From positions 1 to 20,976 of the forward strand of contig DATGXI010000027.1 of the NCBI GenBank assembly GCA_035299065.1: DNA of 20,976 bases, written 5' to 3'. The first letter of the stretch is position 1. Each line of letters starts with the position of its first letter. Under the pieces are notes generated by a model. That model was given only the letters and a program-made list of their open reading frames with translations, was not told the DNA's origin and did no database searches. This document shows, piece after piece, positions 6,337 to 13,273 of the stretch. This DNA comes from DASPJQ01 sp035299065. GTDB lineage: Bacteria; Bacteroidota; Bacteroidia; Flavobacteriales_D; UBA2798. The position numbers were made by a program, and so were the translations under genes.

Positions 6337-7070
6337 TGTTCGTAAACAGTTTTCGCAGTGAGTGGATCAAAACAAAACGCAGTGCCGCATCGTGGTTGTG
6401 TTTAATTGGCGGCTTTTTCATACCACTTATTTACATGATTATTTTTTTAAAGGACGGAGGCACACTTGATACATACGGGCCCGGCATGTGGCAAAAGCAT
6501 TTTACGCAATTGTGGCAAAACATGGCTGTATTTTTGCTGCCAATGGGTGTAATTCTGGCAAGCAGTTTAATTACGCAAATGGAGTACAAGAACAATACAT
6601 GGAAACAATTGCACACCACTCCACAAAGTTATACCACCATATTTTTTGCCAAGTTTGGTGTAATACTGGTAATGACATTCAAGTTTTTCCTGTTCTTTAA
6701 TATTGGCATACTTTTAACAGCTTACATTCCCACGCTTATATTCAAAGGAGGCTTGCCTGCCGAGTCCTTGCCCATCGGTTATTTTCTTGAAGGCAATGCC
6801 AAAATATTTGCTACCTGTTTGCCGGTATTGGCCATTCAATACTTAATAAGCCTCAACTTTAAAAATTTCCTGGTTCCAATAGGCATTGGTTTACTTGGCC
6901 TCATTGGTTCCCTAATTGGTATGCCCTGGAAATACATTTACATAAGCCCGTATTCGTACTGCGCTTTATACGTGTTTAATCCAAAACCATCGCATTACCC
7001 GGTTATTTATTTTGCGGCCATCATGTTGCTGAGTTATTATTTGTATCTGACCAAAAAAGAGAAAGGCTAG
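6333..7070 (+). CDS. ABC-2 type transporter permease
   Basis: 245 residues; the membrane partner of the preceding ATPase. Six hydrophobic helices are visible, at about residues 20-39, 65-83, 103-130, 156-172, 176-193 and 222-240. The N-terminus FRSEWIKTKRSAASW, with a basic amphipathic start before the first helix, is typical of ABC-2 permeases (the ABC2_membrane_4-like group paired with BcrA-type ATPases). The start ATG at 6333 overlaps the ATPase stop codon, and a second ATG follows directly at 6336. This overlap points to translational coupling. A small inverted repeat (CCTTTA/TAAAGG, 7124-7140) lies 50 bp downstream but lacks a T-run. The substrate cannot be told from sequence. Confidence 0.9.
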   Translation: MMFVNSFRSEWIKTKRSAASWLCLIGGFFIPLIYMIIFLKDGGTLDTYGPGMWQKHFTQLWQNMAVFLLPMGVILASSLITQMEYKNNTWKQLHTTPQSYTTIFFAKFGVILVMTFKFFLFFNIGILLTAYIPTLIFKGGLPAESLPIGYFLEGNAKIFATCLPVLAIQYLISLNFKNFLVPIGIGLLGLIGSLIGMPWKYIYISPYSYCALYVFNPKPSHYPVIYFAAIMLLSYYLYLTKKEKG

Positions 7071-7215
7071 GAAAAATAATCAACCAACAATGTGCAATTA
7101 TCAATAGGCTATGCGTGTGATTACCTTTACGTGTTAAAGGGTGTGATTAAAAATAATTAATTATCATTTTTTGTATTTATATGGAATTCTTTTCGCGTCT
7201 CCTGATAACTGATAA

Positions 7216-7830
7216 TTACAGTTTTTTGCTTTTAGCCAAATAAATATCAAACTGTATTGTCAAATTCCCTTTTGTGTCAACCGGCATGATTGGTAAAATA
7301 CGGTTCACTGCTTTTTTATCTGATGCCCAGTGATCATCAGCAATGTGCGGATCGCCTTTGAAATAAATTTGTGAGATCAATTCTTTATGTCTTGCACAGG
7401 TTACCCGGTAATGAATATGGCTTGGTCTGAACAAGTCGCCATTCAAATATTTTCCGGGCAAAATGGTGGTAAATGTATATTCACCTTTTTCATTTGTTTT
7501 CCAGGATGCGCGCTGGTAAAAATTATCGGTCTCGTTGTCGTATTCCCCTTCAGCATTGCAATGCCATATTTCAACCAAAGCATCTTTGAGCGGAGTAGTG
7601 CAGTCATCGGTATAAACATTGCCTTTTAAAACAATGCGCGTACCGGCCAGTCCTTCATAGGTCATATCCGTACGCAAAGGCGCACCTGCCCGGTAAAATG
7701 GCCCCAATATGTCATTGGTTGTTTCGCAATCGCCTTTAAAGCTGCCGTCAGTTTGCTTCAATGCTTTTCCAAATGCACTCATTGAAAATGCAGTCAATGC
7801 GGTGCCCACAATAAATTTTCTCCTGTCCAT
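7216..7830 (-). CDS. Exported intradiol ring-cleavage dioxygenase
   Basis: 204 residues. The family opens aromatic 1,2-diols between the two hydroxyl groups using Fe(III) and oxygen (protocatechuate 3,4-dioxygenase beta/catechol 1,2-dioxygenase fold). All expected metal ligands are visible: Tyr97 (in GEYDN), Tyr128 (in PGKY), and His138 and His140 (in RPSHIHYRV), with the conserved Arg135. The N-terminus MDRRKFIVGTALTAFSMSAFG has two Arg before a hydrophobic stretch, a twin-arginine-like export signal, so the folded protein is probably sent to the periplasm. No other aromatic-degradation genes lie nearby, and no separate alpha subunit is present, so the substrate is uncertain. It is a single gene, convergent with the ABC permease gene. 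Confidence 0.9.
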   Translation of the reverse strand: MDRRKFIVGTALTAFSMSAFGKALKQTDGSFKGDCETTNDILGPFYRAGAPLRTDMTYEGLAGTRIVLKGNVYTDDCTTPLKDALVEIWHCNAEGEYDNETDNFYQRASWKTNEKGEYTFTTILPGKYLNGDLFRPSHIHYRVTCARHKELISQIYFKGDPHIADDHWASDKKAVNRILPIMPVDTKGNLTIQFDIYLAKSKKL

Positions 7831-8152
7831 GGTTAATTAGTTTGATAGTTTATAATTCCTGATTCATAATTATTTTCCCGGTTAAACATCAATTCACAAA
7901 CAGTTAGTTGAGTTAATCAGTTAGGGAGTTTTACACCAGTTCAAAAAAACCGTTCAGGAAAAAAAGGCTTTTAACAGTAGTTTAACCCAAAGCAAAAAGT
8001 AGGTTAAAGTCGGAATTGTACATGGACTTTGTGCTGGAGTAAGGAATCTCAAATGAGATGTTAGCGCAAAGTTGTGAGTATTGAGACAAAAAAAACGGGT
8101 AAAAAAAAGTGATTCAAAAACAAGAAAAATTAAACATAAAAAATGCAGCAAA
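7831..8152. other. 322-bp non-coding stretch between two minus-strand genes
   Basis: AT-rich and without a credible gene: the minus-strand frame at 7954-8193 would encode a Phe/Leu-rich product overlapping the next gene and lacks support. Visible structure is limited to a near-palindrome ATCTCAAATGAGAT at 8046-8059 and a copy of the dispersed motif TGAGTATTGAGAC at 8075-8087. No TAnnTTTG promoter for the dioxygenase gene was found. No RNA gene was seen. Confidence 0.5.
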
Positions 8153-8380
8153 TCAAAAATCGGTATCTGTATACTCGAGCGTTTCCTTTTCAAAAGCTTC
8201 CCTCATACGAACTTCCAATTCATATTTAAGGGCCTCTGCCGAACCGCAAACCGGGGTCATTGAATTTTCGGTATAGGAAATCACTTTTTCATTTTCGTCA
8301 TAATAGACTTCGTAAATTCCGAATTCGTATTGGCCTTCGGTATTTTTCTTTTTCATTACCCTGTAATTCCAATGTCCCAT
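8153..8380 (-). CDS. Small conserved protein of unknown function
   Basis: 75 residues, soluble, with no signal or membrane segment. The pattern is a short beta-rich part (NYRVMKKK, FGIYEVYYDENEKVISYT) followed by a helix (SAEALKYELEVRMREAFEK). This layout, with EVYYD followed by a Trp/Tyr-Thr-Glu-Asn segment, is one I recall from small conserved hypothetical proteins in several bacterial phyla; no function is known to me. The ATG is at 8378-8380. It is bracketed by inverted copies of the dispersed motif at 8075-8087 and 8463-8490. It stands 107 bp downstream of the DUF1573 cluster and may be transcribed by read-through. Confidence 0.7.
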   Translation of the reverse strand: MGHWNYRVMKKKNTEGQYEFGIYEVYYDENEKVISYTENSMTPVCGSAEALKYELEVRMREAFEKETLEYTDTDF

Positions 8381-8462
8381 AGTTCTATTAAAATAAAATC
8401 TGAAAAATGTATAAAACGTTTCTGAATAAATAAAAGAGGCTGTTTCAAAAGTCCCGTATCTA

Positions 8463-8490
8463 TGTACTCATATCTCTTTACTCTGTACTA
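8463..8490 (-). repeat. Copy of a dispersed ~28-bp motif
   Basis: On the plus strand it begins TGTACTCATATCTC and ends TACTCTGTACTA; 26 of 28 positions match 3160-3187. It overlaps the last three bases of the DUF1573 gene ending at 8488. Just upstream, 8436-8451 reads GAGGCTGTTTCAAAAG, which resembles the end of an insertion sequence, but no transposase lies nearby. Confidence 0.55.
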
Positions 8491-8865
8491 TTTCTTCTCT
8501 TCCTCAACATTCACCTTAAACCTAAGTTTAAACGGATTTTTCTTCGCATTTGAATACACCATCAGTGTTCGGTCCTGCGGGCCATAAACGCTTGCGGTGT
8601 TAAACATTAATTTGATTACACCTTTTTGTCCCGGCATAATGGGTTCTTTTGGAAATTCAAAGCGCGTACAGCTGCATTGAACTTTTATTTCAGAAATCAC
8701 CAATGGTTGGTCACCGGTATTGGTAAATTCATAATCGTATGTCAATACAGGGCCTGCCTTTGTTTTTGGAAACTTATGAGTAGTCTCCAAAAACGAAAAC
8801 TCCGCCTGACCAAAGGCCAGCGCGGAGTATATCGTTAAAAGAATAATTAGGATTATCCTATGCAT
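8488..8865 (-). CDS. DUF1573 family exported protein (fourth of four)
   Basis: 125 residues: signal peptide at about 1-20 (MHRIILIILLTIYSALAFGQ, cleavage after FGQ or nearby), then one immunoglobulin-like DUF1573 domain. Family features present: HKFPKTKAGP, the segment YEFTNTGDQPLVIS, and the Cys-x-Cys motif as QCSC. It is the most divergent of the four paralogues, lacking the GGxKVxRxKG segment of the others. Its ATG overlaps the stop codon of the preceding DUF1573 gene by one base (TAATG on the coding strand), indicating translational coupling. Domains of this fold are structural or adhesive in other proteins; the role here is unknown. Confidence 0.88.
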   Translation of the reverse strand: MHRIILIILLTIYSALAFGQAEFSFLETTHKFPKTKAGPVLTYDYEFTNTGDQPLVISEIKVQCSCTRFEFPKEPIMPGQKGVIKLMFNTASVYGPQDRTLMVYSNAKKNPFKLRFKVNVEEEKK

Positions 8866-9302
8866 TAGTCAACTTTAGGAGCACCATTGTTATTGTTTAA
8901 AGGCGCACCTTCAACCGGAGCAGCAAGTACGTTTCCTTTAATACGAATAACTTTTGTACCACCTTCAATGTTTGCAGTAACCGTTACAGTTTTGTTGATA
9001 GGACCAACACGCTTTGAGTCATAGTGAACTTTGATCTCAGCACTTTCACCTGGTTTAATAGGTGTTTTTGGCCATTCAGGAACTGTACATCCGCAAGATC
9101 CTTTAGCATCAGAAATGATTAATGGAGCTGAACCTGTGTTGGTGAATTTGAATGAACAGTCACCGTTTCCACCTTGTTTAAGGTCTCCGTAATCATGAAC
9201 TTCTTTTTGAAAAGTCATTTCAGCCATTGCAGCTGGTGCCTGGGCCTTAGCAGCCACAGCTCCTAAGAATAAAATGCCCAATGATAGAACTAAATTTTTC
9301 AT
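8865..9302 (-). CDS. DUF1573 family exported protein (third of four)
   Basis: 145 residues: signal peptide (MKNLVLSLGILFLGAVAAKAQ), then a single DUF1573 domain with EVHDYGDLKQGG, FKFTNTGSAPLIIS, SCGCTVPEWP and the closing TKVIRIKGNVLA. Over 101 aligned residues it differs from the next upstream paralogue (9451-9888) at 19 positions by my count, about 81% identity, so the two arose by fairly recent duplication. It ends in an Asn/Pro-rich tail. It leads a two-gene unit with 8488-8865. An exact -7 box TAAATTTG lies about 38 bp upstream of its start. Confidence 0.92.
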   Translation of the reverse strand: MKNLVLSLGILFLGAVAAKAQAPAAMAEMTFQKEVHDYGDLKQGGNGDCSFKFTNTGSAPLIISDAKGSCGCTVPEWPKTPIKPGESAEIKVHYDSKRVGPINKTVTVTANIEGGTKVIRIKGNVLAAPVEGAPLNNNNGAPKVD

Positions 9303-9339
9303 ATTTCTTTTTCTGTTTGTTTTGTGTTTAAGTGTAGAT

Positions 9340-9347
9340 CAAATTTA
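9340..9347 (-). promoter_or_regulatory. -7 box (TAAATTTG) for the DUF1573 pair 8488-9302
   Basis: Exact TAnnTTTG match on the minus strand, identical to the -7 box of the other DUF1573 pair (10408-10415). The 148-bp gap between the two pairs makes an internal promoter plausible. No TTG is found at the expected -33 spacing, so the match is only partial. Confidence 0.5.
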
Positions 9348-9450
9348 TTGCCAAAATCTCAATGTGGTACGTCCTTAACAAGACTTTAACAAAAATAACA
9401 CTTCGTTTACAATGCTTTATATCCTGACGTCAATCACTTACAAAAGCTGC

Positions 9451-9888
9451 TTAAGGTTGATCGCTTTTTAACATGTTTTCGGTTTTAACCGGGGCACCGG
9501 CTGTTTCGCCAGCCAGTACATTGCCCTTGATTCGCACCACTTTAGTATTTCCTTCAACATTGGCCGTTATGGTCACTGTCTTATTTATTGGCCCAACCCG
9601 GTCAGTACCATAATGTACCTTTATAACCCCGCTTTCACCAGGCATTATAGGGTCTTTTGGCCATTTAGGCACGGTACAGTTGCATGATCCTACGGCATTT
9701 GAAATAATAAGGGGAGCACTGCCGGTATTGGTAAATTTAAATTCACAGTCGCCATTACCACCTTGTTTTACATTGCCATAATCATGTACTTCTTTTTGAA
9801 AGGTAAGTTCGGCCATCATACCAGTCTGGCTTTTTGCGCCAATTGCACCAAGCAACAGGAACGCAGCACTTAAAATAATTGTTTTCAT
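9451..9888 (-). CDS. DUF1573 family exported protein (second of four)
   Basis: 145 residues: signal peptide (MKTIILSAAFLLLGAIGAKSQ) and one DUF1573 domain with EVHDYGNVKQGG, FKFTNTGSAPLIIS and a Cys-x-Cys motif in the variant form SCNCTVPKWP, then VGPINKTVTITANVEG and the closing RIKGNVLAG. It is the closest paralogue of 8865-9302. It lies 24 bp downstream of the first DUF1573 gene with no promoter-like sequence between, so the two are probably one transcript. The short Lys/Asp C-terminal tail after the domain is not conserved between the copies. Confidence 0.92.
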   Translation of the reverse strand: MKTIILSAAFLLLGAIGAKSQTGMMAELTFQKEVHDYGNVKQGGNGDCEFKFTNTGSAPLIISNAVGSCNCTVPKWPKDPIMPGESGVIKVHYGTDRVGPINKTVTITANVEGNTKVVRIKGNVLAGETAGAPVKTENMLKSDQP

Positions 9889-9912
9889 AAAGTTTAATTT
9901 TTTAGTTGTGAT

Positions 9913-10386
9913 TTATTTTGGGTTTTCGTCTTTCAGCATGTTTTTTTCGGCCGGTACTAGGTTGTCATTGGGCTTCAAATGGTTTTTAGGCCAAATAGTC
10001 ACTTCAGGAAGTGGCAGATCGGTAAATATTTGTCCCTTTACACGAACTACTTTTTGACCACCTTCAAAATTACCGGTTATGGTCATGGTCTTATTAATAG
10101 GGCCAATGCGGTTTGAGTCGTATCTATATCCAATCTTTCCTTTCTTTCCGGGAAGAATTACGTTTTTTTCCCAGCTTGGGACATCACATCCGCACGATGT
10201 TTGCACATTTGAAATAACAAGCGGAATGGTGCCTGTATTGGTCACTTCAAATTCATGGTAAACATTGGCACCCCTTGGCAGGTTGCCAAAATCATGTAAT
10301 TCTTCATTAAATGCTATGGTTGTTACATCTTGTGCCAAGGCGCTAAAAGCACTTAAAAGGAGGACTGCGATCAGGGTTATTTTCAT
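9913..10386 (-). CDS. DUF1573 family exported protein (first of four)
   Basis: 157 residues from the ATG at 10384-10386. The signal peptide is MKITLIAVLLLSAFSALAQ, followed by one DUF1573 domain: ELHDFGNLPRGA, FEVTNTGTIPLVIS, SCGCDVPSWE, RIGPINKTMTITGNFEGG and the closing VVRVKGQIF. A longer frame beginning with TTG at 10410 exists, but that codon lies inside the -7 promoter box and would spoil the signal peptide, so the ATG is chosen. The C-terminal 35 residues are polar, with repeated Asn and Pro. It heads the minus-strand DUF1573 cluster and is divergent from valS. Confidence 0.9.
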   Translation of the reverse strand: MKITLIAVLLLSAFSALAQDVTTIAFNEELHDFGNLPRGANVYHEFEVTNTGTIPLVISNVQTSCGCDVPSWEKNVILPGKKGKIGYRYDSNRIGPINKTMTITGNFEGGQKVVRVKGQIFTDLPLPEVTIWPKNHLKPNDNLVPAEKNMLKDENPK

Positions 10387-10407
10387 ACCGGCTTTTATTT
10401 GTTGGAA

Positions 10408-10438
10408 CAAATTTATCCTGTAAAAACAACCATTTCAA
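10408..10438 (-). promoter_or_regulatory. Promoter of the DUF1573 cluster (TTG, 20 bp, TAAATTTG)
   Basis: On the minus strand, TTG at 10436-10438 is followed by 20 bp and then TAAATTTG at 10408-10415, matching the Bacteroidota pattern TTG-N19 to 21-TAnnTTTG. Transcription would start near 10401, giving a leader of about 15 nt before the ATG at 10386. This is the best promoter match in the window. Confidence 0.7.
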
Positions 10439-10565
10439 TTAATTAACCTTTGTATAAGGGTATATAAGGTTTCTATAACAAAAGCCGCTTTCCTATAATA
10501 TGTATAACGTGTGGCATTAACAATTTTATAACTTTACACTCCCAATTTAAAATGGATTTTTGAGA

Positions 10566-13205
10566 ATGGAATTGAGTAAAAAATACGAACCCGAATCAAT
10601 TGAAAACAAATGGTACAAAGCCTGGATGGACAATGGCTTTTTCCATTCCACACCCGATAACCGCGAGCCATTCACGGTTGTTATACCTCCTCCAAACGTA
10701 ACAGGGGTTTTACACATGGGCCATATGCTCAACAATACCATACAGGATGTGTTGGTAAGGCGTGCGCGTTTGCTTGGAAAAAATGCGTGCTGGGTTCCCG
10801 GTACCGATCATGCCAGCATTGCAACCGAAGCTAAAGTTGTAAATAAATTACGCGAAGCAGGAATTAAAAAATCAGACCTGAGCCGCGATGAATTTTTGCA
10901 ACACGCCTGGGACTGGACCGATAAACACGGTGGAATTATTTTAGAACAATTAAAAAAACTGGGCGCTTCGTGTGATTGGGAACGTACCAGCTTTACACTT
11001 GACAGAAATTATTCAGAAAGCGTTTTTGATACGTTTATTGATTTATACAACAAAGGATACATTTACCGCAGCATGCGCATGGTAAACTGGGATCCGGTTG
11101 CCTTAACTGCTGTAAGCGATGAAGAAGTTCAGCACAAGGAAGTAAATTCAAAATTATTTTATGTTCGTTACAAAGTAAAGGACACGTATGACGATTGGAT
11201 TACCATTGCCACAACGCGTCCTGAAACCATATTAGCCGATACCGGTGTTTGTGTGCATCCTGATGATGAGCGTTACAAACATTTGGTTGGTAAAAAAGCC
11301 ATTATACCAATAGTTGACCGTGAAGTTCCCATTATTGCCGATGCCTACATTGACAAAGAATTCGGAACAGGATGTTTGAAAGTAACACCTGCGCATGACA
11401 TCAATGACTATGAGCTTGGCAAAAAATTCGGGCTGGCTGTTATTGATATCATGAACCCGAATGGTACGTTGACAAATGAAGCCGGTAAATACGCGGGTAT
11501 TGATCGCTTTAAAGTACGCAAGGAAATTGCTAAGGAATTAGAGGAGCTTGGATACCTTGTAAAAGTGGAAGACCATGTAAACAAAGTTGGTTTCAGTGAA
11601 CGTACTGATGCGGTAATTGAACCGCGCTTATCATTGCAATGGTTTGTAAAGATGAAAGATCTTTCAAAACCTGCGCTTGATAATGTTGCAAATGGTAACA
11701 TTAAATTTCACCCGGCTAAGTTTATCAATACCTATAAGCATTGGATGGAAAATGTAAAGGACTGGTGTATTTCACGCCAGTTGTGGTGGGGCCATCGCAT
11801 TCCTGCATTTTATTTTGGTACCGGTGCAAATGATTATGTTATTGCGAGAACGGCTGAAGAAGCATTGGAATTGGCAAAAACGAAATCAGGAAATACAGGA
11901 CTAACGCTTGATAAACTAATTCAGGATGAAGATGTGTTGGATACATGGTTCTCATCCTGGTTATGGCCAATTTCTGTTTTTGACCCGGAATTAATAAAAA
12001 AAGGAAAAGGAAAAGCCAATGCTGACCTCAAATACTATTATCCAACAAACGACCTGGTAACTGCTCCCGAAATCATGTTTTTTTGGGTAGCCCGAATGAT
12101 TATTTCAGGTTACGAATACATGGGCGATCTTCCCTTCAAAAATGTTTACTTCACCGGGATTGTTCGCGATAAACTGGGACGTAAAATGTCAAAGCAATTA
12201 GGTAATTCACCTGATCCCATTGACCTGATTGAAAAATATGGTGCTGATGGTGTACGTGCCGGAATGTTATTCAGCTCTCCTGCTGGAAACGATTTGCTTT
12301 TTGACAGCCAGTACTGCGAGCAGGGACGTAATTTCTGCAACAAAATATGGAATGCATTACGCCTGGTAAAAGGATGGAATGTGAGTGACATTGCACAACC
12401 CGACTCCTCAAAAGTAGCCTGCGAATGGTTTGACCAGCGTTTAAATGTTGCTTTGGGCGAAATTAATGATCACTTTGATAAATTCAGGATTTCGGATGCA
12501 TTAATCACCATGTATAAACTTATATGGGATGACTTTTGTGCCTGGTACCTTGAAATGATCAAGCCCGGATTTGAAGCGCCTATTGATAAAGCTACCCATG
12601 ATAAGACCCTTGAGTTTTTTGAAAAGCTTTCAATCATTATGCATCCTTTTATGCCATTCCTTTCAGAAGAAATATGGCATGAATTAAGGCCGCGAAAAGA
12701 CAAAGACTATTGCATTGTAGCAAAATGGCCAGTTATAGGAAAGGCAAACACTGTAATACTTGACAAGTTTGCTCTGGCCGAAGAGATTGTTACCAATATA
12801 CGTAATATCCGGAAAGAAAAAAACATTGCAAACAAAGTTCCGGTTGACTTAAAAATTGCCGGTACAGTTGATGCTGCTTTTGATTCGGTTATTGTTAAGT
12901 TGTGTAACATTAAATCAATGGAACGTTCGGGTGAAAAACCTAAGAATGCCTTTTCGTTTATTGTGAAGTCGGCTGAGTTTTTTATACCGTTTACTGAACA
13001 AATTGATGTGGCATCAGAAAAAGCCGCACTTAAAAAAGAACTGGAGTATACAAAAGGTTTTTTAAAGAGTGTTGATGCGAAGTTATCAAATGAGCGTTTT
13101 GTGAGCGGTGCCAAACCAAATGTACTTGAACTTGAAAAGCAAAAGCAAAGCGATGCCTTGGCTAAAATCAAGTTGATAGAAGAAAAACTGGCAAGCCTTA
13201 ATTAG
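10566..13205 (+). CDS. valS: Valyl-tRNA synthetase
   Basis: Class I aminoacyl-tRNA synthetase that charges tRNA-Val with valine in the cytoplasm. 879 residues from the ATG at 10566, the usual length; a frame two codons longer starting with TTG at 10560 is less likely. The N-terminus SKKYEPESIENKWYKAWM is typical. The HIGH motif is HMGH at 50-53 in PPNVTGVLHMGH, and KMSKS is KMSKQ at 540-544. Between them lies the CP1 editing domain, with TTRPETILADTGVCVHP, which hydrolyses mischarged Thr-tRNA. The anticodon-binding helical domain follows (about 610-760), then the valine-enzyme-specific C-terminal coiled coil (about 820-879, rich in Lys, Glu and Ala). It is divergent from the DUF1573 cluster and lies 68 bp before ppk. 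Confidence 0.98.
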   Translation: MELSKKYEPESIENKWYKAWMDNGFFHSTPDNREPFTVVIPPPNVTGVLHMGHMLNNTIQDVLVRRARLLGKNACWVPGTDHASIATEAKVVNKLREAGIKKSDLSRDEFLQHAWDWTDKHGGIILEQLKKLGASCDWERTSFTLDRNYSESVFDTFIDLYNKGYIYRSMRMVNWDPVALTAVSDEEVQHKEVNSKLFYVRYKVKDTYDDWITIATTRPETILADTGVCVHPDDERYKHLVGKKAIIPIVDREVPIIADAYIDKEFGTGCLKVTPAHDINDYELGKKFGLAVIDIMNPNGTLTNEAGKYAGIDRFKVRKEIAKELEELGYLVKVEDHVNKVGFSERTDAVIEPRLSLQWFVKMKDLSKPALDNVANGNIKFHPAKFINTYKHWMENVKDWCISRQLWWGHRIPAFYFGTGANDYVIARTAEEALELAKTKSGNTGLTLDKLIQDEDVLDTWFSSWLWPISVFDPELIKKGKGKANADLKYYYPTNDLVTAPEIMFFWVARMIISGYEYMGDLPFKNVYFTGIVRDKLGRKMSKQLGNSPDPIDLIEKYGADGVRAGMLFSSPAGNDLLFDSQYCEQGRNFCNKIWNALRLVKGWNVSDIAQPDSSKVACEWFDQRLNVALGEINDHFDKFRISDALITMYKLIWDDFCAWYLEMIKPGFEAPIDKATHDKTLEFFEKLSIIMHPFMPFLSEEIWHELRPRKDKDYCIVAKWPVIGKANTVILDKFALAEEIVTNIRNIRKEKNIANKVPVDLKIAGTVDAAFDSVIVKLCNIKSMERSGEKPKNAFSFIVKSAEFFIPFTEQIDVASEKAALKKELEYTKGFLKSVDAKLSNERFVSGAKPNVLELEKQKQSDALAKIKLIEEKLASLN

Positions 13206-13273
13206 AAACATTAACCTCACAAAGCCTTAACTTCAATTTAACCTTAAATTCTGGAATTAATTGATTCTTTACA

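Noticed and set aside
7124..7140. Terminator after the ABC permease gene
   Set aside because: CCTTTA/TAAAGG forms only a weak 6-bp AT-rich stem and has no T-run; not enough for a call.
7954..8193. 79-residue minus-strand open frame
   Set aside because: Phe/Leu-rich low-complexity product in AT-rich DNA, overlapping the better-supported gene at 8153-8380, with no start context or recognisable family.
10387..10410. TTG start for the first DUF1573 gene
   Set aside because: The TTG at 10408-10410 lies inside the -7 promoter box and adds eight residues before an otherwise good signal peptide.
12707..13171. 154-residue frame antisense to valS
   Set aside because: It lies wholly inside the valS coding region opposite the coiled coil; its Ser/Phe-rich composition is what the complement of Lys/Glu/Ala codons gives.
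13206..13273. Promoter or terminator between valS and ppk
   Set aside because: The 68-bp gap shows neither a TAnnTTTG box nor a convincing hairpin.
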